A DNA stretch of 64,000 nt from Poriferisodalis sp022821985 (GTDB lineage Bacteria; Actinomycetota; Acidimicrobiia; Acidimicrobiales; Poriferisodalaceae). The stretch lies in NCBI RefSeq assembly GCF_965219595.1, contig NZ_OZ244781.1:3472001-3536000 (forward strand), read 5' to 3'. The position numbers and the translations under genes are program-made. Position 1 is the first letter of the stretch. Each line of letters starts with the position of its first letter. Positions 8,803 through 17,939 of the stretch are shown in pieces. The notes beneath the pieces were generated by a model that worked only from the letters and a program-made list of their open reading frames with translations, did no database searches and was not told the origin of the DNA.

Positions 8803-9669
8803 ATGGATTCAGTTGGCCAGTACCTGAACGAGATCGGTGCGGTGGCACTGCTCACCGCAGAAGACGAGCGGATGCTCTCCCAGCAGATCGAGGCAGGACG
8901 AGATGCCAGGACGCGCCTCGACAGCGACGAGGAGCTGTCGGTGGCCGAGCGGCGCGAACTGCGCAAGGCCGTGCAGACCGCTGCGGCCGCGCGCGACCGC
9001 TTCATCCGGGCGAACCTCCGCCTGGTCGTGTCGATCGCGCGCCGCTACCCGCTGCCTCCCACGCTGGAACTGCTCGACCTGATCCAGGAAGGCAACCTCG
9101 GCCTGGAGCACGCCGTCGAGAAGTTCGACTGGCGGCGCGGCTTCAAGTTCTCCACCTATGCCACGTTCTGGATCCGGCAGTCGATCGGGCGCGCACTCGA
9201 TCAGAAGGGCAGCCTCATCCGCCTGCCTTCGGACCGCTCTGCCACGTTGCGAGCCGCGCTGCGGCACAACGGTGGAGACAGCGACTCGCTCGACGACGAG
9301 AACGCATGGCTGCAGCGGATCAGCACGCCCACCTCGCTCGACAAGACCGTCGGCGACGACGGCGACAGCGCGCTCATCGACCTGATCGGCGACGATGCGC
9401 CCGGCCCGGAGCACTACGCCATCGAGTCGGCCCGTAAGACCATGGTGCACTCCATGCTCGGTCGCCTCGACCCGCGGGCCCAGTACGCCGTCAAGCGGCG
9501 CAACGGCCTCATCGACGGCGAGCAGCGCAGCTACCGCGAGATCGGCGAAGAGCTGGGTGTGACGGCCGAGGCGGCACGCCGCCTGGTCAAGCGCGCCGTC
9601 GATGAGCTGCAGAGCCTCGCCGCCGACGGCGAGTTCGTAGACATCGATGCCGACGCAGACGCTGTCTGA
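8803..9669 (+). CDS. RNA polymerase sigma-70 family factor (group 2-like)
   Basis: Sigma factor of 288 residues. Region 1.2 is seen in SVGQYLNEIGAVALLTAEDE. Region 2 is well conserved: RANLRLVVSIARRYP, LLDLIQEGNLGLEHAVEKFDW, GFKFSTYATFWIRQSIGRAL. Region 3 is shortened or degenerate (residues about 155-200). Region 4 contains LDPRAQYAVKRRNGL and the helix-turn-helix SYREIGEELGVTAEAARRLVKRAV. It looks like an alternative, RpoD-related factor rather than the housekeeping one, because region 1.1 is absent and region 3 is weak. A GGAG at 8791 and the ATG at 8803 set the start. Its last bases overlap the DAHP synthase start, so the two are coupled. Confidence 0.9.
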   Translation: MDSVGQYLNEIGAVALLTAEDERMLSQQIEAGRDARTRLDSDEELSVAERRELRKAVQTAAAARDRFIRANLRLVVSIARRYPLPPTLELLDLIQEGNLGLEHAVEKFDWRRGFKFSTYATFWIRQSIGRALDQKGSLIRLPSDRSATLRAALRHNGGDSDSLDDENAWLQRISTPTSLDKTVGDDGDSALIDLIGDDAPGPEHYAIESARKTMVHSMLGRLDPRAQYAVKRRNGLIDGEQRSYREIGEELGVTAEAARRLVKRAVDELQSLAADGEFVDIDADADAV

Positions 9670-11077
9670 CGACGCAGCCTCACCATCCGGCGCGCCCAGC
9701 CCCGCCGGACCTCCCGAGCACGCTGCGGACTGGCATCCCGGCTCATGGGCCGACCGGTCCGCCGGTCAGCAGCCCGAGTGGCCCGACGCTGACGCGCTGG
9801 CGGCATCGCTGGCCGAGCTACGCCGGCGTCCGCCGCTGGTATTTGCAGGCGAGGCCAGGCGGCTGACCGAGCTGCTCGGGCACGTCTGCGCCGGCAAGGC
9901 TTTTGTACTGCAAGCCGGCGATTGCGCTGAGTCGTTCGAGCTTTCGACCGCAGATCAGATCCGCGACCGCCTCAAGGTGATCCTGCAGATGGCCGTGGTG
10001 ATGCAATACTCCGCCGGGCTGCCCATCGTGAAGGTGGGTCGGATCGCCGGTCAGTTCGCCAAGCCGCGCAGCTCGGCCACTGAGACCCGCGACGGCCAGA
10101 CGCTGCCCATCTTCCGCGGCCACATCGTCAACGACATCGCGTTCGAACCCGAAGCCCGCACACCCGACCCGTCCCGCCTGCTGCACGCATACAGCACATC
10201 GGCGGCAACGCTCAATCTGCTGCGGGCGTTCACACGGGGCGGCTACGCCGACCTGCGGCAGGTGCACGACTGGAATCAGGAGTTCGTGGCCTCCAGCCCG
10301 GCTGGCCAGCGCTACGAGGTGCTGGCCAGCGGAATCGATGCGGCCCTGCGGTTCATGAACGCCTGCGGACTCGACACCGACGACAGCGCCATGCGGCAGG
10401 TGGAGCTCTACACCAGCCACGAGGCGCTGCTGCTGGGCTACGAAGAAGCGCTGACCCGTACCGACAGCATCACCGGCGATTGGTACGACTGCTCGGCGCA
10501 CATGCTGTGGGTCGGTGAGCGCACTCGCGAGCTCGATGGGGCCCACGTGGAGTTCTTGCGGGGGGTACACAATCCGATCGGGGCGAAGCTGGGCCCCACC
10601 GCCACACCCGACGAGGCGCTGGCACTGTGCGAAACGCTGAACCCGAAGCGGATCCCCGGGCGGCTGACCCTGATCAGCCGTATGGGAGCCGGCAACGTCC
10701 TGGAGTGCTTCGAACCCATCCTGCGGGCGGTCACCGACGCCGGCCACCCGGTGGTATGGCAGTGCGACCCCATGCACGGCAATACCTTCAGCACCGAAGA
10801 CGGGGTCAAGACGCGCCACTTCGACGCCATCCTGGCTGAGATCCGCCAGTATTTTGCCGCTCACGCTGCCGCTGGCACCTGGCCCGGAGGCATTCATCTC
10901 GAGATCACCGGCGATGCGGTCACCGAGTGCATCGGCGGCAGCGACGAGCTGGCTCAGCACCAACTCGGCGACCGCTACGAAACCATGTGCGACCCGCGCC
11001 TCAACGGCCGCCAATCACTCGATCTGGCCTTCTTGGCCTCCGACCTGCTCGCGTCGGCCAGAAACGGCGCCGGTTAG
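9647..11077 (+). CDS. aroG: 3-deoxy-7-phosphoheptulonate (DAHP) synthase, class II
   Basis: First enzyme of the shikimate pathway, condensing phosphoenolpyruvate and erythrose-4-phosphate. The 476-residue protein is of the plant/mycobacterial class II type. The metal-ligand motif FVLQAGDCAESF is near residue 87, followed by KVGRIAGQFAKPRS, HMLWVGERTR, HNPIGAKLGP, ISRMGAGN, VWQCDPMHGNT and HLEITGDAVTECIGG. The start codon lies 23 bases inside the upstream sigma factor gene; no later in-frame start fits. Coupling of an aromatic-pathway gene to a sigma gene is unusual but may simply reflect compact gene order. It converges with the VWA gene. Confidence 0.95.
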   Translation: MPTQTLSDDAASPSGAPSPAGPPEHAADWHPGSWADRSAGQQPEWPDADALAASLAELRRRPPLVFAGEARRLTELLGHVCAGKAFVLQAGDCAESFELSTADQIRDRLKVILQMAVVMQYSAGLPIVKVGRIAGQFAKPRSSATETRDGQTLPIFRGHIVNDIAFEPEARTPDPSRLLHAYSTSAATLNLLRAFTRGGYADLRQVHDWNQEFVASSPAGQRYEVLASGIDAALRFMNACGLDTDDSAMRQVELYTSHEALLLGYEEALTRTDSITGDWYDCSAHMLWVGERTRELDGAHVEFLRGVHNPIGAKLGPTATPDEALALCETLNPKRIPGRLTLISRMGAGNVLECFEPILRAVTDAGHPVVWQCDPMHGNTFSTEDGVKTRHFDAILAEIRQYFAAHAAAGTWPGGIHLEITGDAVTECIGGSDELAQHQLGDRYETMCDPRLNGRQSLDLAFLASDLLASARNGAG

Positions 11078-11086
11078 GCCCGCCGG

Positions 11087-12523
11087 CTAGGCGAGGTTGT
11101 CGACGAAGCCTTCGAGCTGACGCAGGTTGCGACACTCGAATACGCCGTCGGTATAGGTCGAGTACTCGGTGATCACCGAGTCGCCGGTGTCCCAGTACGA
11201 CCGGGGCTCTGGGTTCAGCCAGAAGACCGAACGGGCCCGCTTCTGGCACTCCTTGAGCACCCACGCGTTCGTCGAGTGGTAGTTGTTGCGGGCATCGCCC
11301 AGGAACATCATCGTCGACTTGGCGTTGACATCCTTGCCGAAGTTCTCCCAGAACACGCCGAAGGCATGGCCGTAGTCGGAATGGCCGTCGACCCAGACGA
11401 CATCGGCTTCGGTGTTCACCCGGTGCACCGCGTTGGTGATGTCTTCCTCGTTCTGGAACATGTGGGTGACTTCGTCGATGCCGTCGATGAAGACGAACGA
11501 GCGCACCTTGGAGAACTGGTTCTGCAGTGCATACACAAGGTGCAGCGTGAACCGGGCGAATGCTGCCACTGAACCCGAGATATCTGCGACCACGATGAGC
11601 TCGGGCTTGTTCGGCCGGGGATGGCGGAAGCGCGGCTCCGCGGGCACGCCGCCGTAGCTGAGCGAACGCCGCACTGTGGCCCGGAAGTCGAGGGGACCGC
11701 GCCGCTTGTGCTTGCGTTTGCGCGCCAGGCGAGCGGCCAGCTTGCGGGTCAACGGTTGGATAGCCTTGCGGATGTTCGCCATCTCTTCACGGCTGGCGTG
11801 CATGAAGTCGACATCTTCGGGAAGCGGCTTGCGCAGCGTTTTGGCCATGGCCTCGACGCCCCGGTCGGCCACGAGTCGACGCCGGATCTCCGCTTCGATC
11901 TCGCGCTTGAGCTGCTCGATGCGGTTCTCGAATTCCTCGCGTTCGAGCCGTTCGGCGAGCGGCGTCATCTCGCCGTCGTAGCGCTGCGAGGACTCCTCGA
12001 TCAGCCGATCCAGCATCCCGTCCAGATCGAGGTTGCGCAGCGTGCGGTACAGGTAATAGGTGCCGCCGACGGGCCGACCCGGTTCCATGCCCGCAAATTG
12101 CGTCACTGCAGCTCGGGCCATGGCCGCCATCATTGCCTCATCGGCGTTCAGCAGCGCCCGGAAGAGCATCTCGGCAATCTCCTCCGGCGACATGTCCTGC
12201 CCGCCGCCGCGGCCGCCCATGCCCTGCATCTGCTGGGACATCCACTCTTCGAGATTGTCGGGATCGAACTCCCCGTTGCCTTCCTCGTCGCCGACGTTGT
12301 ATTCCGGCCCGCGCAGCGAGAAGTACACCTCGAAAACTGTCTCGAATGCCCGCCAGTGCTGCTCGTTCTTGACGAGCGTGGCCGCGAGCGCGTACTTGAA
12401 AGCGTCGCGGTCTTCGATAGGAATGTGCTTGACGGCCTCCATGGCGTCGAGGTTCTCCGTCAACGAGACCGGCAGGCCAGCGTTGCGCAGCTCCCCGACG
12501 AAGCCGCTGAGCAGATCCAGCAT
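11087..12523 (-). CDS. VWA-domain protein, CoxE-like
   Basis: Protein of 478 residues with an N-terminal helical region (FVGELRNAGLPVSLTENLDAM) and a C-terminal von Willebrand A-like domain. The MIDAS metal site is seen in DISGSVAAF near residue 310. It resembles CoxE-type partners of MoxR ATPases, which act together as chaperones inserting metals or remodelling protein complexes. The partner ATPase lies just upstream on the same strand (12556-13437). No carbon monoxide dehydrogenase or other obvious client gene is adjacent, so the target is unknown. Confidence 0.85.
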   Translation of the reverse strand: MLDLLSGFVGELRNAGLPVSLTENLDAMEAVKHIPIEDRDAFKYALAATLVKNEQHWRAFETVFEVYFSLRGPEYNVGDEEGNGEFDPDNLEEWMSQQMQGMGGRGGGQDMSPEEIAEMLFRALLNADEAMMAAMARAAVTQFAGMEPGRPVGGTYYLYRTLRNLDLDGMLDRLIEESSQRYDGEMTPLAERLEREEFENRIEQLKREIEAEIRRRLVADRGVEAMAKTLRKPLPEDVDFMHASREEMANIRKAIQPLTRKLAARLARKRKHKRRGPLDFRATVRRSLSYGGVPAEPRFRHPRPNKPELIVVADISGSVAAFARFTLHLVYALQNQFSKVRSFVFIDGIDEVTHMFQNEEDITNAVHRVNTEADVVWVDGHSDYGHAFGVFWENFGKDVNAKSTMMFLGDARNNYHSTNAWVLKECQKRARSVFWLNPEPRSYWDTGDSVITEYSTYTDGVFECRNLRQLEGFVDNLA

Positions 12524-12555
12524 GGCTGACCCCCGTCTCCCGTCTCCTGCCGCGG

Positions 12556-13437
12556 CTAGGCCTCGACCGTCAGCTCTTTGGCGGCCTTCTCGATATCAGA
12601 TTGGTACTTGAGCAGGATGTGGAGCGTTTCCTTTGCCTGCTCGACATCGATGTTCTCGATGCCCAGCAGCACCAAGGTGCGGGCCCAGTCCAAGGTCTCC
12701 GACACTGACGGCGCCTTCTTCAGCTCGAGCTGGCGGATCGAGCGCACGACACGTGCGATCTGCTCGGCCAAGTTCTCGCTGATGCCAGCGACCTTGGTGA
12801 GAACGATCTGCTTCTCGCGTTCGAGATCGGGATAGTCGATGTGCAGGAACAGGCAGCGCCGCTTGAGTGCCTCGGACAGCTCGCGAGTGTTGTTGGACGT
12901 CAGGAACACCAGCGGGATCTGGCTGGCCATGATCGTGCCGAGCTCGGGAATCGAGACTTGGTAGTCCGACAGGATCTCGAGCAGCAGCGCCTCGGTCTCG
13001 ATCTCGACCCGGTCCACCTCGTCAATCAGCAGAACCACCTTGTCTTCGGCGCTGATGGCTTCGAGCAGCGGACGGGTGAGCAGGAATTCGTCCTGGAAGA
13101 TGTCGTCCTGCAGCTCCACCCAGTCCTCGTGCTCCGCGTCGACGCCCCGGTCGGCCTGGATGCGCAAGAGCTGCTTCTTGTAGTTCCACTCATACAGCGC
13201 CTTGGCCTCGTCGAGCCCTTCGTAGCACTGGAGGCGGATCAGGCGGGCGCCGCTCATCGCTGCCACCGACTTGGCCAGCTCAGTCTTGCCAGTGCCTGCT
13301 GGTCCTTCGATGAGGACTGGCTTGCCGAGACGCTCAGCCAGGAACACCACGCTGGCGATGCCGTCGTCGGCGAGGTACTCGACTTTCGCCAAGCCTTCAC
13401 GGACACCCGAGAGGTCTCCGAACATTGTCTCGTTCAT
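12556..13437 (-). CDS. MoxR-family AAA+ ATPase
   Basis: AAA+ ATPase of 293 residues. Walker A is GPAGTGKTELAK (about residues 44-55), Walker B is VVLLIDEVDRVE (about 134), and the sensor region is PLVFLTSNNTRELSEALKRRC, all typical of MoxR/CoxD-like proteins. It should hydrolyse ATP to remodel or metallate a partner enzyme together with the downstream VWA protein, 32 bases away. The start is the ATG at 13437. The 112 bases between it and proA contain no gene that I can see. Confidence 0.93.
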   Translation of the reverse strand: MNETMFGDLSGVREGLAKVEYLADDGIASVVFLAERLGKPVLIEGPAGTGKTELAKSVAAMSGARLIRLQCYEGLDEAKALYEWNYKKQLLRIQADRGVDAEHEDWVELQDDIFQDEFLLTRPLLEAISAEDKVVLLIDEVDRVEIETEALLLEILSDYQVSIPELGTIMASQIPLVFLTSNNTRELSEALKRRCLFLHIDYPDLEREKQIVLTKVAGISENLAEQIARVVRSIRQLELKKAPSVSETLDWARTLVLLGIENIDVEQAKETLHILLKYQSDIEKAAKELTVEA

Positions 13438-13549
13438 TCTGGGTGTCTCCCCTGTGGGTGTCAGAGTGGGTGCCGGGCCGTCGGCACTGCGTCGCCGGGC
13501 AACTGGACCGGTCAGACAGTGTGGCAGCCGCGGCCACCTTTCGGCACGG

Positions 13550-14797
13550 CTACCCCCGTGTGTGACCCGTTCCGGTCACCACGAACTTGGTGGTCGTGAG
13601 CTGTTCAAGGCCCATGGGGCCACGGGCATGCAGCTTTTGGGTGCTGATTCCGATCTCTGCGCCGAATCCGAATTCCTCGCCGTCCACGAAGCGTGTCGAG
13701 GCGTTGACGAGCACAGCGGCGGCATCCACCCGGCGGGTGAATTCCTGGGCGGCGGCCAGATCTCCGGTCACGATGGCCTCGCTGTGGCCCGTGCCGTGCT
13801 GATTGACATGGTCGATGGCAGTGTCGAGGTCATCGACGACCGCAACGCTCATCTTGAGCGCGAGGAACTCTGTCGCGAAGTCGTCTGGGCTGGCCGGGCC
13901 GATCTGGGGTGAGATGGCCTGCGCCGCCGCGTCGCCCACGAGCTCCACGCCGTCCAAATCGCCGACGATGCGGGGCAGGAATGCGTCAGCCACGTCGCGG
14001 TGCACCAGGAGTGACTCGGCTGCGTTACACACCGAGGGGCGGCTGAGCTTCGCGTTGGCGACGATGTTGGCTGCCATGTCCAGATCTGCTGCCGTGTCGA
14101 CGTACACGTGGCAATTGCCGTCGCCGTCGATGACGTAGGGCACGGTGGCATTGGCGAGCACGGAGGCGATGAGCGCCGGGCCGCCCCGGGGGATGAGACA
14201 GTCGATGTGATCGCGCAGCCGCATGAACTCGGTGGCGGCGCTGTGGCGCGTATCGGTGACCAGCACCAACGCGTCTGCGGGCAAGCCCGCTTTGACCAGG
14301 CCCTCGCGCAGCGCTTCGGCGATCGCCATGTTGGAGTTCAGCGCAGCCCCCGAGCCCCGCAGGAACGCTGTATTGCCCGACTTCAGGCACAGCCCGAAAG
14401 CGTCTGAGGTCACATTGGGCCGACTCTCATAGATGATCGCCACCACGCCGAGCGGCACCCGGACCCGCTCCACTGCCAGACCGTTCGGCCGCACCCACCC
14501 GTCGACCACTTGGCCGACCGGGTCGGCGAGGGCCGCCACGTTGCGCAGGCCTGCCGCCATGGCCGAGATGCGGCCAGGGTCGAGCCGAAGCCGGTCGATG
14601 AGCGTCGCCGAGGTGCCGGCAGCTTCAGCGTTGGCCACGTCGTCGCGGTTGGCCGCGAGCACGGTGTCGCTTGCCTCTTGCAGCAGATCTGCGGCCGACA
14701 GCAGGGCCTCGTCTCGCACGGCACCGGGCGCTTGTGCCAGAACGGTCGCCGCGGCCTTCGCACGCTCACCGAGAGCGATCATCTCCACGTCAGGCAC
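13550..14797 (-). CDS. proA: Gamma-glutamyl phosphate reductase
   Basis: Second step of proline synthesis: NADPH-dependent reduction of gamma-glutamyl phosphate to the semialdehyde. The 415-residue protein belongs to the aldehyde dehydrogenase superfamily. It has the substrate-loop VPLGVVAIIYESRPNVT near residue 115, LKSGNTAFLRG, and the catalytic cysteine in PSVCNAAESLLVH near residue 255. EFGFGAEIGISTQKLHARGP near the C-terminus is a ProA signature. It lies 18 bases after proB on the same strand, forming a proline module at the end of the long minus-strand run. Confidence 0.96.
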   Translation of the reverse strand: MPDVEMIALGERAKAAATVLAQAPGAVRDEALLSAADLLQEASDTVLAANRDDVANAEAAGTSATLIDRLRLDPGRISAMAAGLRNVAALADPVGQVVDGWVRPNGLAVERVRVPLGVVAIIYESRPNVTSDAFGLCLKSGNTAFLRGSGAALNSNMAIAEALREGLVKAGLPADALVLVTDTRHSAATEFMRLRDHIDCLIPRGGPALIASVLANATVPYVIDGDGNCHVYVDTAADLDMAANIVANAKLSRPSVCNAAESLLVHRDVADAFLPRIVGDLDGVELVGDAAAQAISPQIGPASPDDFATEFLALKMSVAVVDDLDTAIDHVNQHGTGHSEAIVTGDLAAAQEFTRRVDAAAVLVNASTRFVDGEEFGFGAEIGISTQKLHARGPMGLEQLTTTKFVVTGTGHTRG

Positions 14798-14815
14798 CTG
14801 TGCAGGCTAGTGGCG

Positions 14816-15910
14816 TCACCCCAGAACGACGAGATCGTCGCGGTGCACAACCAATGGGTGCAAGCCTTCGGGCAATTGGTCGCTGCGCAGGCCCGCTGTG
14901 GCTCGCAGGCCCTCAGCGTCAATGGCCGCGAGGCCCTTGGCGAAGGTCTCCCCTTGCGGGTCGACGATGTCCACGGCTTCGCCGGCGGCGAAGGAACCCT
15001 CAAGCCCGACGACGCCGGCTGCGAGCAGCGATTTTCCGCCTGCCGACACAGCGCGACGGGCGCCGTCGTCGACGGTTACCGATCCTCTCGCCGCGACGGC
15101 AAAGCCGATCCAGAGCTTGCGAGCAGAGACTCGTGCATCTCGTGCCGGCACGGTCGTGCCGACACCCGGCCGGGCCGCGGCGGCGTCGGCGACCACGTCG
15201 GGGCGGCGGGCGGAGGCGATCACCGTGCGCACACCGCTCCACGAAGCCATCCGGGCCGCTGCCAGCTTTGAGGCCATACCGCCGCTGCCGACCGCATTCG
15301 CGGAGCCCGCTGCGGCCTGCAGGGACGGGCTCACCTCCAAGATCTCCGAGATGAGCGAGGCTTCCGGGTCGATGTTCGGGTCGGCAGTGAGGACACCTGG
15401 CATGTCGGTCAACAGGATCAGCACATCGGCGCGCACCAGGTTGGCGACGAGGGCGGCAATCCGATCGTTGTCGCCGTAGCGGATGGCGTCATCGGCGATC
15501 GCGTCGTTCTCGTTGACGACCGGCACGACTCCGAGATCGAGCAGGTGATGGAACGTAGCTCGGGCGTGCAGGTACTGGTCTCGGTCACGGAAGTCGTGCG
15601 GGGCGATGAGCACTTGGCCGACCACCATCCCCTCGGCGGCGAACAGCTCCCGATAGGAGGCCATGAGGTCGATCTGGCCGACTGCTGACAGCGCTTGGAG
15701 CCGTTCCGGTTCGGTGGGGCGCTCGACGTCCAACCGCTGCACGCCTGCAGTGATCGCACCGGAGGTGACCACGATCACTTCGTGACCGGCTGCGCGCACG
15801 ACCGCGACATCCGATGCCAGCTTCGCGACGGCATCAAGATCGACGCGCCCGTCCGACGTGGTGATGGACGACGTCCCGATCTTGGCAATCAGCCGCAGTG
15901 AGCCAGGCAT
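14816..15910 (-). CDS. proB: Glutamate 5-kinase
   Basis: First step of proline synthesis, phosphorylating glutamate. From the ATG at 15910 the protein is 364 residues: an amino-acid-kinase domain (IAKIGTSSIT, VVTSGAITAG, PVVNENDAIADD, GDNDRIAALVANL, LLTDMPGVLT, GSGGMASKLAAARMA) and a C-terminal PUA domain with GKSLLAAGVVGLEG and FAKGLAAIDAEGL. The frame is open to 16207, but that extension overlaps obgE and is not protein-like. An AGGA precedes the ATG by about nine bases. It is followed closely by proA. Confidence 0.95.
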   Translation of the reverse strand: MPGSLRLIAKIGTSSITTSDGRVDLDAVAKLASDVAVVRAAGHEVIVVTSGAITAGVQRLDVERPTEPERLQALSAVGQIDLMASYRELFAAEGMVVGQVLIAPHDFRDRDQYLHARATFHHLLDLGVVPVVNENDAIADDAIRYGDNDRIAALVANLVRADVLILLTDMPGVLTADPNIDPEASLISEILEVSPSLQAAAGSANAVGSGGMASKLAAARMASWSGVRTVIASARRPDVVADAAAARPGVGTTVPARDARVSARKLWIGFAVAARGSVTVDDGARRAVSAGGKSLLAAGVVGLEGSFAAGEAVDIVDPQGETFAKGLAAIDAEGLRATAGLRSDQLPEGLHPLVVHRDDLVVLG

Positions 15911-15956
15911 CGACGTCAATCCTGTCGTCTCGCGGTTCTCAACACAGTCACCCGAG

Positions 15957-17213
15957 TCATGTATCTGGCTCGTACGTGAATTCGAACTCGCCGATGCGCA
16001 CCAAGTCACCCGACTGGGCGCCGTTGCGAGCCAAGGCCCGTGACACGCCAAGCTGCTCCAAGCGCCGCTGCGCCCACGCCAGCGCAGCAGGATCGGTGAG
16101 ATCCGACAGAGCGACGGCGCGGCGGGCTTGACGGCCCTCAATCTCGAAAACCCCGTCTGCAAGGCGCAGCACCGTGACGCCGGTGGGTTCGGGGCGGTGG
16201 ACGACATATTGGGCAGGAGCCTCGTCGGCGTGCCTGGCTTCGGACACCAGATCCCGTAGCTGGCCCAGAACCGGCGCCACGCCTTCGCCGGTCACAGCGC
16301 TGAGCCGCGGTCCGTCCCAGGCGAGGTGGGCTACGTCGGCCTTGGTGCCCACCACCAGGCGACGCCGCGCTGCGAGCGCGGGATCGTGAAGCTCGAGTTC
16401 GCCGAGCAGCACATCCACCTGCTCATGGGGATCACGATCTGCGACTTCCGCCAAGTCAGCCATGATGAGCAGCACCCGGGCTCGCTCGACATGCCGCAGG
16501 AACTGGTGCCCGAGGCCCTTGCCCTGAGCGGCACCGTCGATCAATCCGGGCACATCCGCAATCACCATCTCGAAGCTGTCGGCGTCGATTCCCGAGCCGT
16601 CGTCGAGCCGCACCACTCCGAGACTGGGCGTGAGCGTCGTGAAGGGATACGAAGCGACCTTCGGCCGCGCCGCCGACACGGCGCTGATGAAGGTGCTCTT
16701 GCCTGCGTTCGGCAATCCCACCAGTGCGACATCGGCCATCAGCTTCAGTTCCAGGCCCAGCCAGCGCTCCTCGCCGGGCTCGGACTGCTCAGCGAAATGA
16801 GGTGCGCGCATCCGATTCGAAGCGAAACGGACATTGCCCCGGCCGCCGCGCCCGCCCTGCGCCGCCAGCCAGCGATCGCCGGCATGCACGAGGTCGGCCA
16901 ATACAGCGCCGTCACGGTCGCGGACGATCGTGCCTTCGGGCACCCGTACCAGCTCATCGGCACCGTTGCGGCCATGCCGTTTGCGCCCCTGGCCGTGGCC
17001 TCCATCCGTAGCGCGCCGGAATGGGAAGTCGCGGAATGCCAGCATCGATGCCACGTTGCGGTCGGCCACCACCCACACATCGCCGCCGTGCCCGCCGTCG
17101 CCGCCATCGGGGCCACCGCGCGGCACATGAGACTCGCGACGGAAGGACACGCAGCCCGCCCCGCCGTCACCGCCCTTCGCGTGCAGCTGGCACTCGTCGA
17201 CAAAGTCGCTCAT
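15957..17213 (-). CDS. obgE: Obg-family GTPase ObgE/CgtA
   Basis: Conserved GTPase tied to 50S assembly and stress signalling. Its 418 residues hold three domains. The glycine-rich Obg fold (about 1-158) includes GGDGGAGCVSFRRE and the GGPDGGDGGHGGDVW run. The GTPase domain has P-loop GLPNAGKST, the switch YPFTTLTPSLG and DVPGLIDGA. An OCT domain (FEIEGRQARR, GVSRALARNGAQSGDLVRIGEFEF) follows. The G4 motif reads TKAD instead of the usual NKxD, which could slightly alter guanine recognition. It follows rplU and rpmA, the standard order. Confidence 0.96.
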   Translation of the reverse strand: MSDFVDECQLHAKGGDGGAGCVSFRRESHVPRGGPDGGDGGHGGDVWVVADRNVASMLAFRDFPFRRATDGGHGQGRKRHGRNGADELVRVPEGTIVRDRDGAVLADLVHAGDRWLAAQGGRGGRGNVRFASNRMRAPHFAEQSEPGEERWLGLELKLMADVALVGLPNAGKSTFISAVSAARPKVASYPFTTLTPSLGVVRLDDGSGIDADSFEMVIADVPGLIDGAAQGKGLGHQFLRHVERARVLLIMADLAEVADRDPHEQVDVLLGELELHDPALAARRRLVVGTKADVAHLAWDGPRLSAVTGEGVAPVLGQLRDLVSEARHADEAPAQYVVHRPEPTGVTVLRLADGVFEIEGRQARRAVALSDLTDPAALAWAQRRLEQLGVSRALARNGAQSGDLVRIGEFEFTYEPDT

Positions 17214-17261
17214 CAGCGTCCTCGCAGACGCTTACAGGTCTCGGGATGAAGTACGGGCGAA

Positions 17262-17513
17262 CTACGACGGCACAACGTCAACGAGCCGGCGCCCGCGGCG
17301 GAAGCCGAAACGCACGACGCCGGGAGCTGTCGCGAACAGCGTGTCGTCCTTGCCGCGGCCCACATTCCGCCCCGGATGGAACTTGGTGCCCCGCTGGCGC
17401 ACGATGATGCCGCCGGCGTCGATGGTCTGTCCCGAATAGACCTTGACCCCAAGGCGCTTTGCCACAGAGTCGCGCCCGTTGCGAGTGGAGCCTCCGCCCT
17501 TGGTCTTCGACAT
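17262..17513 (-). CDS. rpmA: 50S ribosomal protein L27
   Basis: Small basic protein of 83 residues whose N-terminus reaches the peptidyl-transferase centre. The sequence shows the strongly conserved GGGSTRNGRDS and RLGVKVYSGQTIDAGGIIVRQRG segments, and KFHPGRNVGRGKDDTLFA. No cleavable N-terminal extension of the Firmicutes type is present. It sits between rplU and obgE on the same strand, in the standard operon. Confidence 0.97.
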   Translation of the reverse strand: MSKTKGGGSTRNGRDSVAKRLGVKVYSGQTIDAGGIIVRQRGTKFHPGRNVGRGKDDTLFATAPGVVRFGFRRGRRLVDVVPS

Positions 17514-17559
17514 GGTGCTGTCCTTTGGTGTCCGATCTCGCGTGCCTGCCGGGATGCCC

Positions 17560-17871
17560 CTAAGCGGTGGCGATGTGGGTGATCTCGACCGTGCTGTAGC
17601 GCTGTCGGTGTCCCCACCTGCGCCGGTTCGTGGTGGCGTTCTTGTAGGTGAAGCCGTCGATCTTGGGCCCCTTGACCTCGCCGACCACCCGGCCGGTCAC
17701 CGAGGCTCCGACCAACTCGTCGGGCGTCGCCAGCACTGCGCCGTCATCCACCACCAGAACCGGCGTGAAGGTGACCTCTTCGCCGGGCGGCACCGCGAGC
17801 AGCTCAATGTCGAGCCGCTGGCCGGCCTCGACGCGGCGCTGCTTGCCGCCGGTAGCGATGACTGCGTACAT
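17560..17871 (-). CDS. rplU: 50S ribosomal protein L21
   Basis: L21 binds 23S rRNA near L20 in the large subunit. The 103-residue protein starts MYAVIATGGKQRRVEAGQ and ends with the signature KNATTNRRRWGHRQRYSTVEI, close to the KRRKxYRRxxGHRQ motif of the family. The ATG at 17871 is the only sensible start. It precedes rpmA by 46 bases. The short gap between rne and rplU (17872-17939) contains a small GAGGC/GCCTC hairpin near 17921-17933. Confidence 0.97.
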   Translation of the reverse strand: MYAVIATGGKQRRVEAGQRLDIELLAVPPGEEVTFTPVLVVDDGAVLATPDELVGASVTGRVVGEVKGPKIDGFTYKNATTNRRRWGHRQRYSTVEITHIATA

Positions 17872-17939
17872 CGGTTGGAGAGGATACCGATGAGGCCGCT
17901 GGATCGGCGAGTGGCTTTTGGAGGCTCAGCCTCTGGTCC

